In this document: piece after piece, positions 1-8,374 of the stretch
How positions within the stretch are numbered: position 1 is the first letter of the stretch
Layout of the letters: every line of letters starts with the position of its first letter
Source of the DNA: Gammaproteobacteria bacterium
GTDB lineage: Bacteria; Pseudomonadota; Gammaproteobacteria; DRLM01
Direction of reading: 5' to 3'
DNA: 42,061 nucleotides
NCBI GenBank assembly: GCA_023266095.1
Contig: JAHFRV010000026.1
Coordinates: forward strand, 1-42,061
The notes under the pieces: generated by a model
Told to the model about the DNA's origin: nothing
The model's database searches: none
The model's input: the letters and a program-made list of their open reading frames with translations, nothing else
Made by a program: the position numbers and the translations under genes

Positions 1-189
1 AGCCAAGAGCCATAAAACGAAGGCCAAAAGCCTATCCATTACTGATGAAACCTCGCGACGAAGCAAGAGCTGAGGTGATGAAAAATGGTCACCCAAAGAA
101 GCTTAAGTAAGCGCCATTCTCATCGGACTTCTTATCGGAGAATTGCTCTTCGAGTTCATGAATACCAAAGCTAATTAGAGGACGAGCGT

Positions 190-1284
190 TCACTGTCCCC
201 CCGAAACATCAAGGAAAAGACGCACTAGGTCGGTATTGACGTAGTAGTTGCTCCGTCCTGAGCGCTGCTTGGCGACAAATCCTCGCTCTGCAAGCAGGTC
301 GAGATACTTCGCTGCTGTCTGGCGCGAGACGTGAAGGTCCTGAACGACAAACTCAATGCGCGTGTAGGGATGCCTGAACAGGTTGTTGAGTAGGTCCTGC
401 GAATAAAGGTTTGGTAACTCCTCCCTCATCCGCCTTTTTACACCCGCCATCTGATTGCGGATGCCTTCAACGAGCGCAAGCGTGGTTTGAGCGGTCTCGG
501 CGACGGCTTCCAACATGTAGAGGACCCATTCCTCCCATGCGTCTTGAGTCCGCACTTTTTGAAGCAGCCGGTAGTAGTCGGCCTTTGTGCGCGTGATGTG
601 CCGCGAAAGGTACAGGATCGGGGTTTCAAGCAGCCCTGCGCGCGTAAGATAGAGCACGTTGAGGATACGCCCGATCCGCCCATTACCATCCGGGAATGGG
701 TGGATGCTTTCAAACTGGTGGTGGATCAACGCCATCTTAACGAGGGGGTCGAGAACGGAGTGCTCATCCTCATTTATGAAGCGTTCGAGTGCGGCCATAG
801 AAGCTTCGATCTCGCGCGCATCCTGCGGCGGGACATAAACGACTTCGCCAGTAAGATCATTCTTGAGCGCGGTTCCGGGCGTTACGCGAAAGCCGCCCTC
901 CCGCCGCTTGAGGAGCCGGAACATCTCGATCAGTGTCCGGTTGGTGATCAGACCGTCAGATTCTTGCAGGTGATGGTAGCCTAACTTCAGCGCGTCCCGG
1001 TAAAGCGCGACCTCCTTTGCGGCGGGCGAGTCTGGTCCTTCCATTTGCAGGTCGGCATGGAACAACTCGTCCTGCGTGGTGACGATATTTTCGATTTCAG
1101 AACTGGCCTTCGCCTCCTGAAGAGCGAGGGTGTTGATCAGGATGCCTTGGTTGGGAATTGTCGCCGCACGCCCTTTCAACTCGGCCAAAGCGCGATTGGC
1201 CTTGGCGAGTGCCTTCAGTACTGCAACCGTTTCAAGGTCCACGGGCGGCGGAAGGTCAGGAATGGTGTAGCTAGGCTTTAACAT
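190..1284 (-). CDS. Fic-family protein (AMPylase-like) with C-terminal winged helix
   Basis: A 364-residue Fic protein, expected to transfer AMP (or another nucleotide part) to a hydroxyl of a target protein in the cytoplasm. The core motif HPFPDGNGRIGR is at residues 195-206 and is complete, including the catalytic His and the phosphate-binding loop. An inhibitory-helix motif of the type S-x3-E-N (SSEIEN, residues 61-66) lies N-terminal, so it should be autoinhibited (class II layout). The last ~70 residues look like a winged-helix DNA-binding domain (VSRQTAAKYLDLLAERGFV). This Fic-DUF4172/HTH-like layout is common in bacteria and is often stand-alone. It is transcribed away from the recombinase and belongs to the same integrated element. 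A palindrome just upstream of its ATG may be its operator. Its target is unknown. Confidence 0.9.
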   Translation of the reverse strand: MLKPSYTIPDLPPPVDLETVAVLKALAKANRALAELKGRAATIPNQGILINTLALQEAKASSEIENIVTTQDELFHADLQMEGPDSPAAKEVALYRDALKLGYHHLQESDGLITNRTLIEMFRLLKRREGGFRVTPGTALKNDLTGEVVYVPPQDAREIEASMAALERFINEDEHSVLDPLVKMALIHHQFESIHPFPDGNGRIGRILNVLYLTRAGLLETPILYLSRHITRTKADYYRLLQKVRTQDAWEEWVLYMLEAVAETAQTTLALVEGIRNQMAGVKRRMREELPNLYSQDLLNNLFRHPYTRIEFVVQDLHVSRQTAAKYLDLLAERGFVAKQRSGRSNYYVNTDLVRLFLDVSGGQ

Positions 1285-1294
1285 GCCCGGTCTG

Positions 1295-1327
1295 ATGTGT
1301 TAAAAATATTCCATTTTCTTAACACGT
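1295..1327. promoter_or_regulatory. Inverted repeat upstream of the Fic gene (possible operator)
   Basis: Two arms, GTGTTAA (1297-1303) and TTAACAC (1319-1325), flank an AT-rich 15-base centre directly upstream of the Fic start codon at 1284. Eight of nine positions match if the arms are extended outward. The position and symmetry suit a repressor operator over the promoter. The winged helix of the Fic protein is an obvious candidate ligand, but that is inference. Confidence 0.45.
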
Positions 1328-1509
1328 TTCAGGCGGCATGTACACCAAAATCGCCCTTCGTTGACACGTGGCCGCCTTTGGCGACGCCCAAACGAGGTTT
1401 TTGGGTATTTGCGAGTATGGAATTGGGTATCGAAACCAAAACTCACATAATCTCACACAATTTCACCTTAGGCCCTCGCACATCCAATCGACGGACGGTT
1501 GGTCGTGAT

Positions 1510-1893
1510 CCAGCGGCGACACGCTGGTCTGGTGTCCAGAGGGCACGAACGCCTTTTGGTCGTCTCCATGGGCGAAACTATGGTGCAGGGTCCACGGGCG
1601 GCATACGCCTTGGTCGTGGTTGATCGGCGAATACGATCACCATGGGCGGGTGTCGGGAGGGAGCTTGGAGGCTCCATCCTGACGAGTGGGTTTCAAGGGG
1701 CGCGATAGCCCCTGATCCTCCTGAAAGGAGCGATGGGTGCAGGGAGAGCCGAAGTCTCCCGCTCGTGGTCAAGCGGCGATACGCTTGATGGCGCGGTTCG
1801 GTTCGATGCCGGATGAGCGCCACGGGCCGGGAGGGATGCAACGGGAGGCGCGCAGCGGGCCTCCCTTGCCAAGGGGGCGTTGTACTACAACGC
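1510..1893. other. Tandem array of about 14 short hairpins, no protein (possible structured RNA)
   Basis: No convincing gene lies between 1285 and 2059. Instead, hairpins follow one another almost without gaps. Clear ones are 1510-1527 (6 bp, loop GCGACA), 1528-1540 (5 bp), 1566-1583 (6 bp with one G-T pair, loop GCGAAA), 1592-1619 (CCACG/CGTGG around GGCG/CGCC), 1621-1639 (6 bp, loop GCGAATA), 1656-1679 (8 of 9 bp), 1696-1713 (6 bp, loop GCGATA), 1718-1730 (5 bp), 1742-1760 (6 bp), 1769-1788 (7 bp, loop GCGATA), 1789-1822 (outer 6 bp), 1843-1865 (7 bp) and 1877-1893 (7 bp). Stem sequences differ while several loops share GCGA-like sequence. A phrase like GGTCGTG precedes several units (1501, 1558, 1612; similar at 1763). 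I do not recognise the class. The strand is not determined because the stems are symmetric. Confidence 0.6.
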
Positions 1894-2059
1894 ACACCTT
1901 GCGTAAGTCCGAATTGGTCAATCGGGTGCGTATTACAAAGAGCGCTCTGTATTACAAAATGACCCAAGCGGATAATGTTCGAACCCTGATTTGTGGATCG
2001 TTTTCATTCTCCGATTCTCATGCTCGTCTTAAAGCTGCGATGTGCGTTAGGGTGAAACC

Positions 2060-3684
2060 ATGCGCCCGAACGTGAATCAGAAGCTGCACCCTGCAAACGC
2101 CGTCATCTATGCGCGAGTCTCGTCCACCGCTCAGGTCCGCAAAGGGCAAGGGCTGGGATCGCAGGAAACCCGCTGCCGGGAATTCGCCCGCATGAAGGGC
2201 TATGAGGTTGATCGCGTCTTCGCTGATGAAGCCATCTCGGGCGGCATAACGACACGCCCCGGTATGCAGTCCATGCTCACCTACTTGGGTATGCACTCTG
2301 GCAAATGCAGCTTCGTTGTCATCATCGACGATATCAGCCGCCTTGCGCGGGATATCAAAGCCCATCTGGAATTGCGGGACGCCATCGCGTCAGTCGGCGC
2401 ACGCCTCGAAAGCCCGTCGATTGAGTTCGGCGAGGACAGCGACTCCATTCTCGTTGAAAACCTCCTCGCCAGCGTCAGCCAGCATCAACGGCAGAAGAAC
2501 GCGGAGCAAACCAAAAACCGGATGCGCGCCCGCGCCATGAACGGCTATTGGGTGTTCGGGGCTCCTCGGGGTCACGCGTATCTGCACAAACCCGGACAAG
2601 GCAAAATCTTGGTTAGGGACGAGCCGCTCGCCTCGATCATCACCAATGCGCTCGAAGGCTTCGCCTCAGGGCGGTTCGGCTCTCAGGTCGAAGTTAAACG
2701 CTTTCTCGAACGCCAGCCGGACTATCCGAAGGACTTGCCGAATGGCGAAATCCGCAATCAGCGCGTGGCGGAATTGCTGGCTCAGCCGCTCTATGCGGGG
2801 TATCTCGAATTGCCCCGCTGGGGAGTCACCTTCCGCAAGGCTCAGCATGAAGGGCTGATCTCGCTCGCCACCTTCGAGAAAATCCAAGAGCTTTTGCGCT
2901 CCGGGGCGAAAGCACCCGCCCGGAAGGACATTCGCTCGGACTTCCCTCTGCGCGGCCTTGTAGTCTGCTCTGACTGCGAAACGCCGCTAACGGCCTGCTG
3001 GTCCACGAGCAAAACGGGCGACAAGCATCCCTATTATCTCTGCCCCAAGAAAGGCTGCGCCAGCTATCGCAAATCCGTTCGTCGCACCGATCTCGAAGGG
3101 GACTTTGATGCTCTCATTGCGGGGATAGCCCCAGCCCCTCAAACCTTCGAGCGCTTCGTTGAAGAATTAGACGCCTTAGCAAAGGGCGCGACTGCGGATA
3201 GCGAAAACGTGCGGGCAGAGATCAGGGCGCGCTAAACGAGATCGAGACCCAAATCGAAACCCTTCTGGATCGCATCATGGAGGGCAAGAGCGAAACCCTT
3301 GTCTTCAGCTATGAGCGGCGTGTCGAAAAGCTCGAACGCGAAAAGCTGCTGCTGAACGAAAAACTCTGCGCTCATGCCAAGACACGCCAAAGACCATCGC
3401 AAGAGTTCGAACCCGCGCTCGGCTTTCTCAAAAACCCAATGAATCTGTGGCGTTCGGATGATCTCGCCCGCAAGCAAGCTGTGATGAAGATGCTTTTTGC
3501 CGAGCGTCCGGGCTACAAAAAGAAAATCGGCGTTCGAACCCCGATTTATGCCAGCCCTGTCAATGCACTAGCGGCAATCTCAGACGGGAAAAACGAAATG
3601 GCGCGCCCGGCGGGATTCGAACCCACGACCTTTGGCTTCGGAGGCCAACACTCTATCCAGCTGAGCTACGGGCGCGTTATTTGA
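2060..3684 (+). pseudogene. Large serine recombinase, split by a frameshift near 3230
   Basis: Site-specific integrase of the large serine recombinase family. The first frame (2060-3235, 391 residues) has the resolvase domain with YARVSS (nucleophile probably Ser21) and the DDISRLARD motif. It continues with the recombinase domain and a zinc-ribbon (CSDCETPL ... YYLCPKKGC), then stops abruptly at 3233-3235. The family's usual coiled coil continues in the next frame from about 3229 ([15 protein letters not shown], then [19 protein letters not shown]), reaching a stop at 3682-3684. A one-base indel near 3230 therefore separates two parts of one gene. The second part reads straight across the tRNA-Arg gene on the other strand. 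It is probably inactive unless a programmed frameshift or a split, reassembling protein rescues it; I see no strong slippery heptamer at the break. Confidence 0.85.
3599..3675 (-). tRNA. tRNA-Arg (anticodon CCG)
   Basis: The reverse complement folds as a full tRNA of 77 bases. The acceptor GCGCCCG pairs with CGGGCGC, the anticodon loop CTCCGAA sits between TTGGC and GCCAA, the T arm holds GTTCGAATC, and the CCA end is encoded (3601-3599). The anticodon CCG reads CGG (Arg). Its 3' end faces the recombinase element, as expected for an integration site within or beside a tRNA. Confidence 0.95.
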
Positions 3685-3955
3685 TATGGAACGGGGGCCG
3701 TTCCCCCGCAGCGGGTTTGCCTTGACGGCCTCGCGCCATGAGACGGTGCGGCGCGAGTCGAGCCTGAACTGCGGGCCGCTAAGGATACCCGCTGGGTTCT
3801 TTGCCGTCTACAGCGTGAAGGTGGGTGGGCCGAGGCCGGCATTCACCAAATGTGGCGTCATCCCGGCGCAAGTCGACAGCAGGTAGATTAATTAAATGGC
3901 TGTGGTTGCCGGACTCCGCCATTCTGGGGCGTAACGGGCCGTTGGACGGCAGCCG
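3685..3955. other. Intergenic stretch without recognised gene
   Basis: Between the tRNA 5' end and the M16 peptidase stop. A 66-codon open frame at 3686-3886 has no recognisable domain and no convincing ribosome binding site. The tRNA promoter should lie in the first ~50 bases. I see nothing else. Confidence 0.4.
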
Positions 3956-5158
3956 TCAACTCGCACTCATATAAACTTGTTTTTCCCAGGCACGGGCCAG
4001 GGCGGCGCGCAGCTGCGCCGGGCCTACTTCGCGCAGGTGTGCCAGGCGTTCCTCTAGGCTGGGGTGGTTTTGCAGGTAAATGCTTTCGCGGGCCAGACGT
4101 TCCATGCTGGCTTCCGGGTCGTCGTCCTCGATGAGCAGGCCGGCCTCGACATAACGGCGGGTCATCTCCAGTTCATCATGGCTCACGTCCTGCTCCAATA
4201 ACTCGGCTACAGTGTTTTCCACGCCTTGCCGGCACAGGTCCGCTTTTTGCGGGTCACAGGCGGTTTGTATCAGCCACAGACCGGTGTCGGAGTAAGGCTC
4301 CAAACGGGAATGAATGCCGTAGACCAGGCCGCGGTTTTCGCGCAGAGCCTGGAACAGGCGCGATGAGCCGCCGCCGCCCAGCAGGTGATTGGCCATCACC
4401 GCCGCGTAATATTCGGGGTCGGTGGGGGTGGGGCAGGGCAGCAGCCACAGCAACGGGGTTTGTTCGCCGCCGCCTTCCTCGAGGTAACGGCCGGGATGGA
4501 AGACCGGCGGCTGGGTGCGGGTCGGCGTGGCGGCGGGCAGATCAGCCAGCTCTTGGGCGGCCGCCACCAGTGCGGCATGATCGACTTCGCCCACCGCCAC
4601 GATATACAGCCGTTCACCGCGCAAGATGCTATCCAGATAACGGCGCACCCCGACGGCGTCGGCCGCGGCCAGTTGTTCGCGTTCACCCAGTACCGGCCGG
4701 CCCATGGGATGATCGCGCCAGGCGCGGGCGATACCCAGTTCCTCCAATGCTTCTTCCGGGCTGTCCTCCACCATGGCCATTTCCTGAAACACCACTTGTT
4801 TCTCCACGGCGAGGTCGGCGTCGCTGAAGCGCGGCCGGCGCAGCATGGCGATGAATAAACGCAGCAGCTCCGGCACATCGCCGGCGGGTACCAAGCCGTG
4901 ATAGGCGGTGAGTTCACGGCCGGTGAAGGCGTTGACCTGGCCGCCCATGGCGTCGAAGCGGCGGGCCAGCGCGGCGGCGTCGAGTTCCGCGGTGCCTTTG
5001 AACAGCAAATGTTCCAAGAGATGGGCGTAGCCGGACTCGTGGGCCGCCTCGTGACGGGTGCCGTTACGCAGCCATACGCCCAGGGCGGCGCTGTGACGCT
5101 GGGGTAATTGCCGGGTGATGATGCGGACGCCGTTGGGTAATTGGGTGGTTGCTATCAT
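3956..5158 (-). CDS. M16-family zinc metallopeptidase
   Basis: A 400-residue pitrilysin/processing-peptidase-like protein (M16B size). The inverted zinc motif HLLEH is at residues 46-50, with the expected third ligand Glu126 in QVVFQEM, 76 residues after His50. Metal-binding and catalytic residues are therefore intact. The C-terminal half carries the family's second domain, including LLGGGGSSRLFQALRENRGLVY around residues 255-280. No signal peptide is evident, so it is probably cytoplasmic. These peptidases often occur as pairs, one active and one inactive, but no partner is present here. It is a single gene reading towards the tRNA, and its substrate cannot be told from sequence. Confidence 0.9.
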   Translation of the reverse strand: MIATTQLPNGVRIITRQLPQRHSAALGVWLRNGTRHEAAHESGYAHLLEHLLFKGTAELDAAALARRFDAMGGQVNAFTGRELTAYHGLVPAGDVPELLRLFIAMLRRPRFSDADLAVEKQVVFQEMAMVEDSPEEALEELGIARAWRDHPMGRPVLGEREQLAAADAVGVRRYLDSILRGERLYIVAVGEVDHAALVAAAQELADLPAATPTRTQPPVFHPGRYLEEGGGEQTPLLWLLPCPTPTDPEYYAAVMANHLLGGGGSSRLFQALRENRGLVYGIHSRLEPYSDTGLWLIQTACDPQKADLCRQGVENTVAELLEQDVSHDELEMTRRYVEAGLLIEDDDPEASMERLARESIYLQNHPSLEERLAHLREVGPAQLRAALARAWEKQVYMSAS

Positions 5159-5425
5159 GGGCTACTCGTTGTGGCAGTACGGCTAAAGCGGATGTCGACG
5201 TATTGTAGCGTGGCAGGGGCTGTGCGCCACAGCCGGCCAGTCTTTCTTACTTAATTAACTCGGCAACGACTTAAAGATGAATCGAGCAGCTCCTTCCCCC
5301 TAGAAGAGGACGATTTGCCGCAATCAGTGAGTTCACCATTCAATTGCCGACTTAACTAAGACGTCTATTCAGCGCTTCGCTTTGGCTTGGCATCCCCCGG
5401 CGATCATGGGAATTTTCGGTTTGCC

Positions 5426-6226
5426 TCAACCCTCGGCCGCCAACTTCGCGCGGAAGGCCTCGGTCGCGGCCCGCGCGGCGATGATCGCCGCCAGGTTTTG
5501 CGCGTATCCCTTGCCGAGCGGGATGTCGTAGGTGATGGTGGCGCCGTAGGCGTCGGGGGCTTGTGGATCGCGGCGTACCTTGTCGAAGGTCAGCACCCGG
5601 GTGCCGAGTTCGAAAGCCTCTTTGATATCGTGGGTGACCATGAAGATCATCATTTGATTTTCCCGCCACAGATCCAAAATCAGTTCGTGCATGTCGGCGC
5701 GGATGCCGGGGTCGAGGGCGCCGAAGGGTTCGTCGAGGAGCAGGATCTTGGGTTGTTTCACCAGGGCCTGGGCGATGGAAAGGCGTTGCTGCATGCCGCC
5801 CGACAGCATGGCGGGATATTTGTGGCGCGCCTCGAACAGGCCGACCGCCCGCAGCGTGGCCTCCGCCTGGGTTATGGCGCGCCGCCGCGCGGCGCCGAAC
5901 AAACGACCGAGCAGCGGCGAGTCTTGCAGTTCCAGGCCGAGCAGCACGTTACCCAGCACGGTCAAATGCGGGAACACCGAATAACGCTGAAAGACGATGC
6001 CGCGATCGGGGCCCGGCTCGGCGGGCAGCGGTGTGCCGTTGAGCAGCAGTTCGCCGCGGCTGAGTGTCTCCTGTCCCAGCAATAAACGCAGAAAGGTGCT
6101 TTTGCCGCAACCGGAAGCGCCGACGATGGTGCAGAATTCCGGACTGCTGACCTTGAGGTTGATCCGTTCGAGGATCACCTGACCCTGGTATTCCTTCCGA
6201 AGATTTTTGATGTGCAGCGTATTCAT
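5426..6226 (-). CDS. ABC transporter ATP-binding protein of the predicted guanidine importer
   Basis: A 266-residue ATPase of the nitrate/sulfonate/taurine (SsuB/TauB) type. Walker A is GASGCGKST, the signature LSGGMQQR, Walker B ILLLDEPFGALD, and the switch His is in MVTHD. The start chosen is MNTLHIKNL at 6226, two bases after the permease stop; a longer in-frame start would overlap the permease by 85 bases and add a non-ABC leader. It should energise import through the membrane permease encoded just upstream. Sequence alone would allow a taurine- or nitrate-type substrate. The guanidine-I riboswitch heading the transcript is what points to guanidine. It is the last gene of its operon. Confidence 0.88.
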   Translation of the reverse strand: MNTLHIKNLRKEYQGQVILERINLKVSSPEFCTIVGASGCGKSTFLRLLLGQETLSRGELLLNGTPLPAEPGPDRGIVFQRYSVFPHLTVLGNVLLGLELQDSPLLGRLFGAARRRAITQAEATLRAVGLFEARHKYPAMLSGGMQQRLSIAQALVKQPKILLLDEPFGALDPGIRADMHELILDLWRENQMMIFMVTHDIKEAFELGTRVLTFDKVRRDPQAPDAYGATITYDIPLGKGYAQNLAAIIAARAATEAFRAKLAAEG

Positions 6227-6228
6227 GC

Positions 6229-7041
6229 TTACGTTTTTGCCGCCCACGGAAACAGCCGGCGCGACAACACCCGCAATAGATAATCCGACAAAAAGGCCAG
6301 CAGGGTGATCCACGCCACATAGGGCAGGATGGTGTCCATGGCCAGATAGCGGCGCAACAAAAAGATCCGGTAACCGAGGCCGCTTTCAGCGGCGATGGCC
6401 TCGGCGGCGATCAGAAACAACCAGGCCGAGCCCAACGTTAAACGCACCGCGTTGAGCAAACGGGGCAGGAGTTGCGGTAACACTACCCGCCAGATTACCT
6501 GCCAGGTGGAGGCGCCGAGGGTCTGGGCCTTGATGAGCTGTTCGTGCGGTATATCGATCACCCGCAGGTGCAGCTCGCGCATGATGCTGGGCGCGACGCC
6601 GAGTATGATCAGCATGATCTTCGACAACTCGCCCAAGCCGAAGAGGATGAACAGAATCGGCAGGATGGCGAGCGGCGGGATCATCGACAACACCGCGATC
6701 AACGGCGAGAGCCCGGCGTTGAAATAGGGAATCACGCCGGTGGCGATGCCGAACATCAAACCCAGCAGGGCGCTGATCGCCACCGCCAGCAGCAGGCGCT
6801 GCAAACTGGCGGCGGTGTCGGACCACAATTGAATTTCGCCGGTGCGGCGGTTGGGTTCCAAGGCCGCTTGCACTATCGCTTCCTTGAAGCTGCCCAGCGA
6901 CGGCAGTAGCTTGTCGTTGGGATTGTCGGCAAGACGCAGATCGGATGCGGTGAGATACACGATGATGATCAGCAGGAAAGGCAGCGCGCTGAGGCACAGC
7001 GCGCTGAAACGTCCCGGCTGCTGATTGAGCAAACGGCGCAT
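6229..7041 (-). CDS. ABC transporter permease of the predicted guanidine importer
   Basis: A 270-residue inner-membrane permease of the binding-protein-dependent (TauC/SsuC-like) family with about six hydrophobic segments. The coupling-loop motif for the ATPase is near residues 165-190 (AQTLGASTWQVIWRVVLPQL), the classic EAA-like loop. It lies three bases downstream of the binding-protein stop and two bases before the ATPase start, so the three genes are one tight operon. The family fits small organic solutes. The riboswitch upstream of the operon and the divergent guanidine hydrolase suggest guanidinium as cargo. That is inference from context. Confidence 0.88.
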   Translation of the reverse strand: MRRLLNQQPGRFSALCLSALPFLLIIIVYLTASDLRLADNPNDKLLPSLGSFKEAIVQAALEPNRRTGEIQLWSDTAASLQRLLLAVAISALLGLMFGIATGVIPYFNAGLSPLIAVLSMIPPLAILPILFILFGLGELSKIMLIILGVAPSIMRELHLRVIDIPHEQLIKAQTLGASTWQVIWRVVLPQLLPRLLNAVRLTLGSAWLFLIAAEAIAAESGLGYRIFLLRRYLAMDTILPYVAWITLLAFLSDYLLRVLSRRLFPWAAKT

Positions 7042-7044
7042 GTT

Positions 7045-8124
7045 TTACAACTTGCCTTGCGCGGCCATGTCCATGTAATCGGCCGTAAAGCGCAGCGTAG
7101 TGTTCTTGGGGTTGCCGAGCGTTTTGCCGCCGGGGAAGCTCATGCCGACGTGATCGACGCTGCGCGCGCCTTCGCCGAGGATGCCGTGCTCGAAAGAAAA
7201 GCGCCGCACTTGATCCATGGTCTTGATCAGCGTCGCGCTCTTGGTGAAAGTCACCGCGTCGGCTGGCGCATAAAACATTTTGGTGGTGGCCAATTGTTTT
7301 TCATAGCCGGCGAGGTCGGTGCCCGACGCGACACCCATGGCACTGCGTGCCGCTTTACCCTTGGCATCATTGCGCGACATGAGAGCCATGGTTTCGTACC
7401 ACGCACCCGCCAAGGCTTTGCCGAGGGCCGGGTTGGCGTTGAGGGTCTTGGTGTTGACCACCAGCAGATCGATGATCTCGCCGGGGATGTGGCTGGAGTC
7501 GAAGACCTTCAGCGCACCGGGCATGGCGGTTACTTCACTCAATTGCGGATTCCAGGTCACCACCGCCTTGGCGTCGGGCGCGGCGAATGCGGCGACGATG
7601 TCGGCGTCCGAAGTGTTGATCACTTTAACGTCGCGCTCGCTCAGCTTCACGCTTTCCAAGGCCCGCGCCAGCAGGTAATGGGAGACCGAGAGTTCCACCA
7701 GATTGACCGGCCGGCCTTTGATGTCGACCAGGCCCTTGGCCTTTTTCAGGACGATACCGTCGTTGCCGTTGGAGAAGTCGCCGACGATGAGCGCGGTGGA
7801 ATCGACGCCACCCGCGGCCGGTATGGTCAGCATGTCCATATTGGTCATCACGCAGGCGTCGAAGGCGCCGGCGGTGTATTGATTGATGGATTCGATGTAG
7901 TCGTTGATCTGCACGACCTCGATCTCGATGCCGTATTTATCCGCCCACTTTTTTACGATGCCCTGTTTCGCGGCGTAGTCCCACGGCATCCAGCCGACGT
8001 AGATCGACCAGGCGATGCGGTATTTATGGGCCGGGGCGGCCTGTGCGGCGGAGGACAACACGGCTGCGCTCAGCGCGAGACTCAAGATAAAAAATTGGGT
8101 GAAGGCTTTGATGAAGGTTCGCAT
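7045..8124 (-). CDS. Periplasmic substrate-binding protein of the predicted guanidine importer
   Basis: A 359-residue NMT1/TauA-like binding protein, similar to those called urea carboxylase-related ABC transporter proteins in databases. Such proteins are known to be linked with guanidine-I riboswitches. The start at 8124 gives a clean signal peptide (MRTFIKAF ... ALSAAVLSSAAQA) and has the ribosome binding site AGAGGTG just upstream; an upstream in-frame start lacks a signal sequence. The mature protein should capture its ligand in the periplasm and deliver it to the adjacent permease. It is the first gene of the operon, preceded by a leader of about 220 bases containing a guanidine-I riboswitch. 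Ligand identity rests on that context, not on visible binding residues. Confidence 0.85.
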   Translation of the reverse strand: MRTFIKAFTQFFILSLALSAAVLSSAAQAAPAHKYRIAWSIYVGWMPWDYAAKQGIVKKWADKYGIEIEVVQINDYIESINQYTAGAFDACVMTNMDMLTIPAAGGVDSTALIVGDFSNGNDGIVLKKAKGLVDIKGRPVNLVELSVSHYLLARALESVKLSERDVKVINTSDADIVAAFAAPDAKAVVTWNPQLSEVTAMPGALKVFDSSHIPGEIIDLLVVNTKTLNANPALGKALAGAWYETMALMSRNDAKGKAARSAMGVASGTDLAGYEKQLATTKMFYAPADAVTFTKSATLIKTMDQVRRFSFEHGILGEGARSVDHVGMSFPGGKTLGNPKNTTLRFTADYMDMAAQGKL

Positions 8125-8201
8125 GGCACACCTCTTATGTTTATCACTATCACTAGGATCGCAGAGTTGTGTGCCGGGGCGGGCGCGGTGCACGGACCTA
8201 T

Positions 8202-8345
8202 ACGAGGCGGCCCGGCGGTTGCATGACGCAATACCGCGGCACTTCCTCCCGGGCTTTTGTCCCGCCGTGTATCCGGCCCTATCAGGAGACGGACTGCATC
8301 CCTCGGACCAGTCGCCTCGTTTGCGCGAGGCCGGAACCCTAGATG
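8202..8345 (-). promoter_or_regulatory. Guanidine-I riboswitch (ykkC) ahead of the importer operon
   Basis: On the minus strand the aptamer reads CTAGGGTTCCGG from 8342 down, then a hairpin (CCTCG/CGAGG), CTGGTCCGAGGG, ACACGG, and the 3' block CGGGACAAAAGCCCGGGAGG ending near 8245. These blocks in this order are the hallmark of the guanidine-I class. After the aptamer, CGCCTCGT (plus-strand 8209-8202) is fully complementary to ACGAGGCG inside the aptamer (plus-strand 8320-8313). This pairing could form the ligand-free alternative structure. No poly-U terminator is seen before the start codon at 8124. Confidence 0.93.
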
Positions 8346-8358
8346 CTGTGATGCACGG

Positions 8359-8374
8359 TGCAAGCGGTGTGCCG
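8359..8374 (-). promoter_or_regulatory. Sigma-54-type promoter of the importer operon
   Basis: Read on the minus strand the sequence is CGGCACACCGCTTGCA, with the invariant GG and GC exactly ten bases apart and a perfect TTGCA -12 box. Transcription would begin about 12 bases downstream (near 8348), only a few bases before the riboswitch, which strongly supports it. It is close to the family consensus TGGCAC-N5-TTGCA. Confidence 0.7.

Noticed and set aside
1510-1893. CRISPR array or integron attC sites
   Set aside because: No identical repeats with constant spacers and no cas genes; the stems are short, varied and lack attC-type paired core sites or an integron integrase.
3200-3260. Programmed ribosomal frameshift in the serine recombinase
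   Set aside because: No clear slippery heptamer plus downstream pseudoknot is visible; a simple indel is the simpler reading.
3686-3886. 66-codon frame after the tRNA
   Set aside because: No homology, no ribosome binding site, composition not coding-like.
5426-8124. Taurine/sulfonate importer (tauABC, ssu)
   Set aside because: The family is similar, but no sulfonate-degrading gene is present and the transcript starts with a guanidine-I riboswitch.
7057-8226. 389-codon open frame antisense to the binding-protein gene
   Set aside because: It is the mirror of a GC-rich coding gene, has no domain, and covers the left riboswitch leader start.
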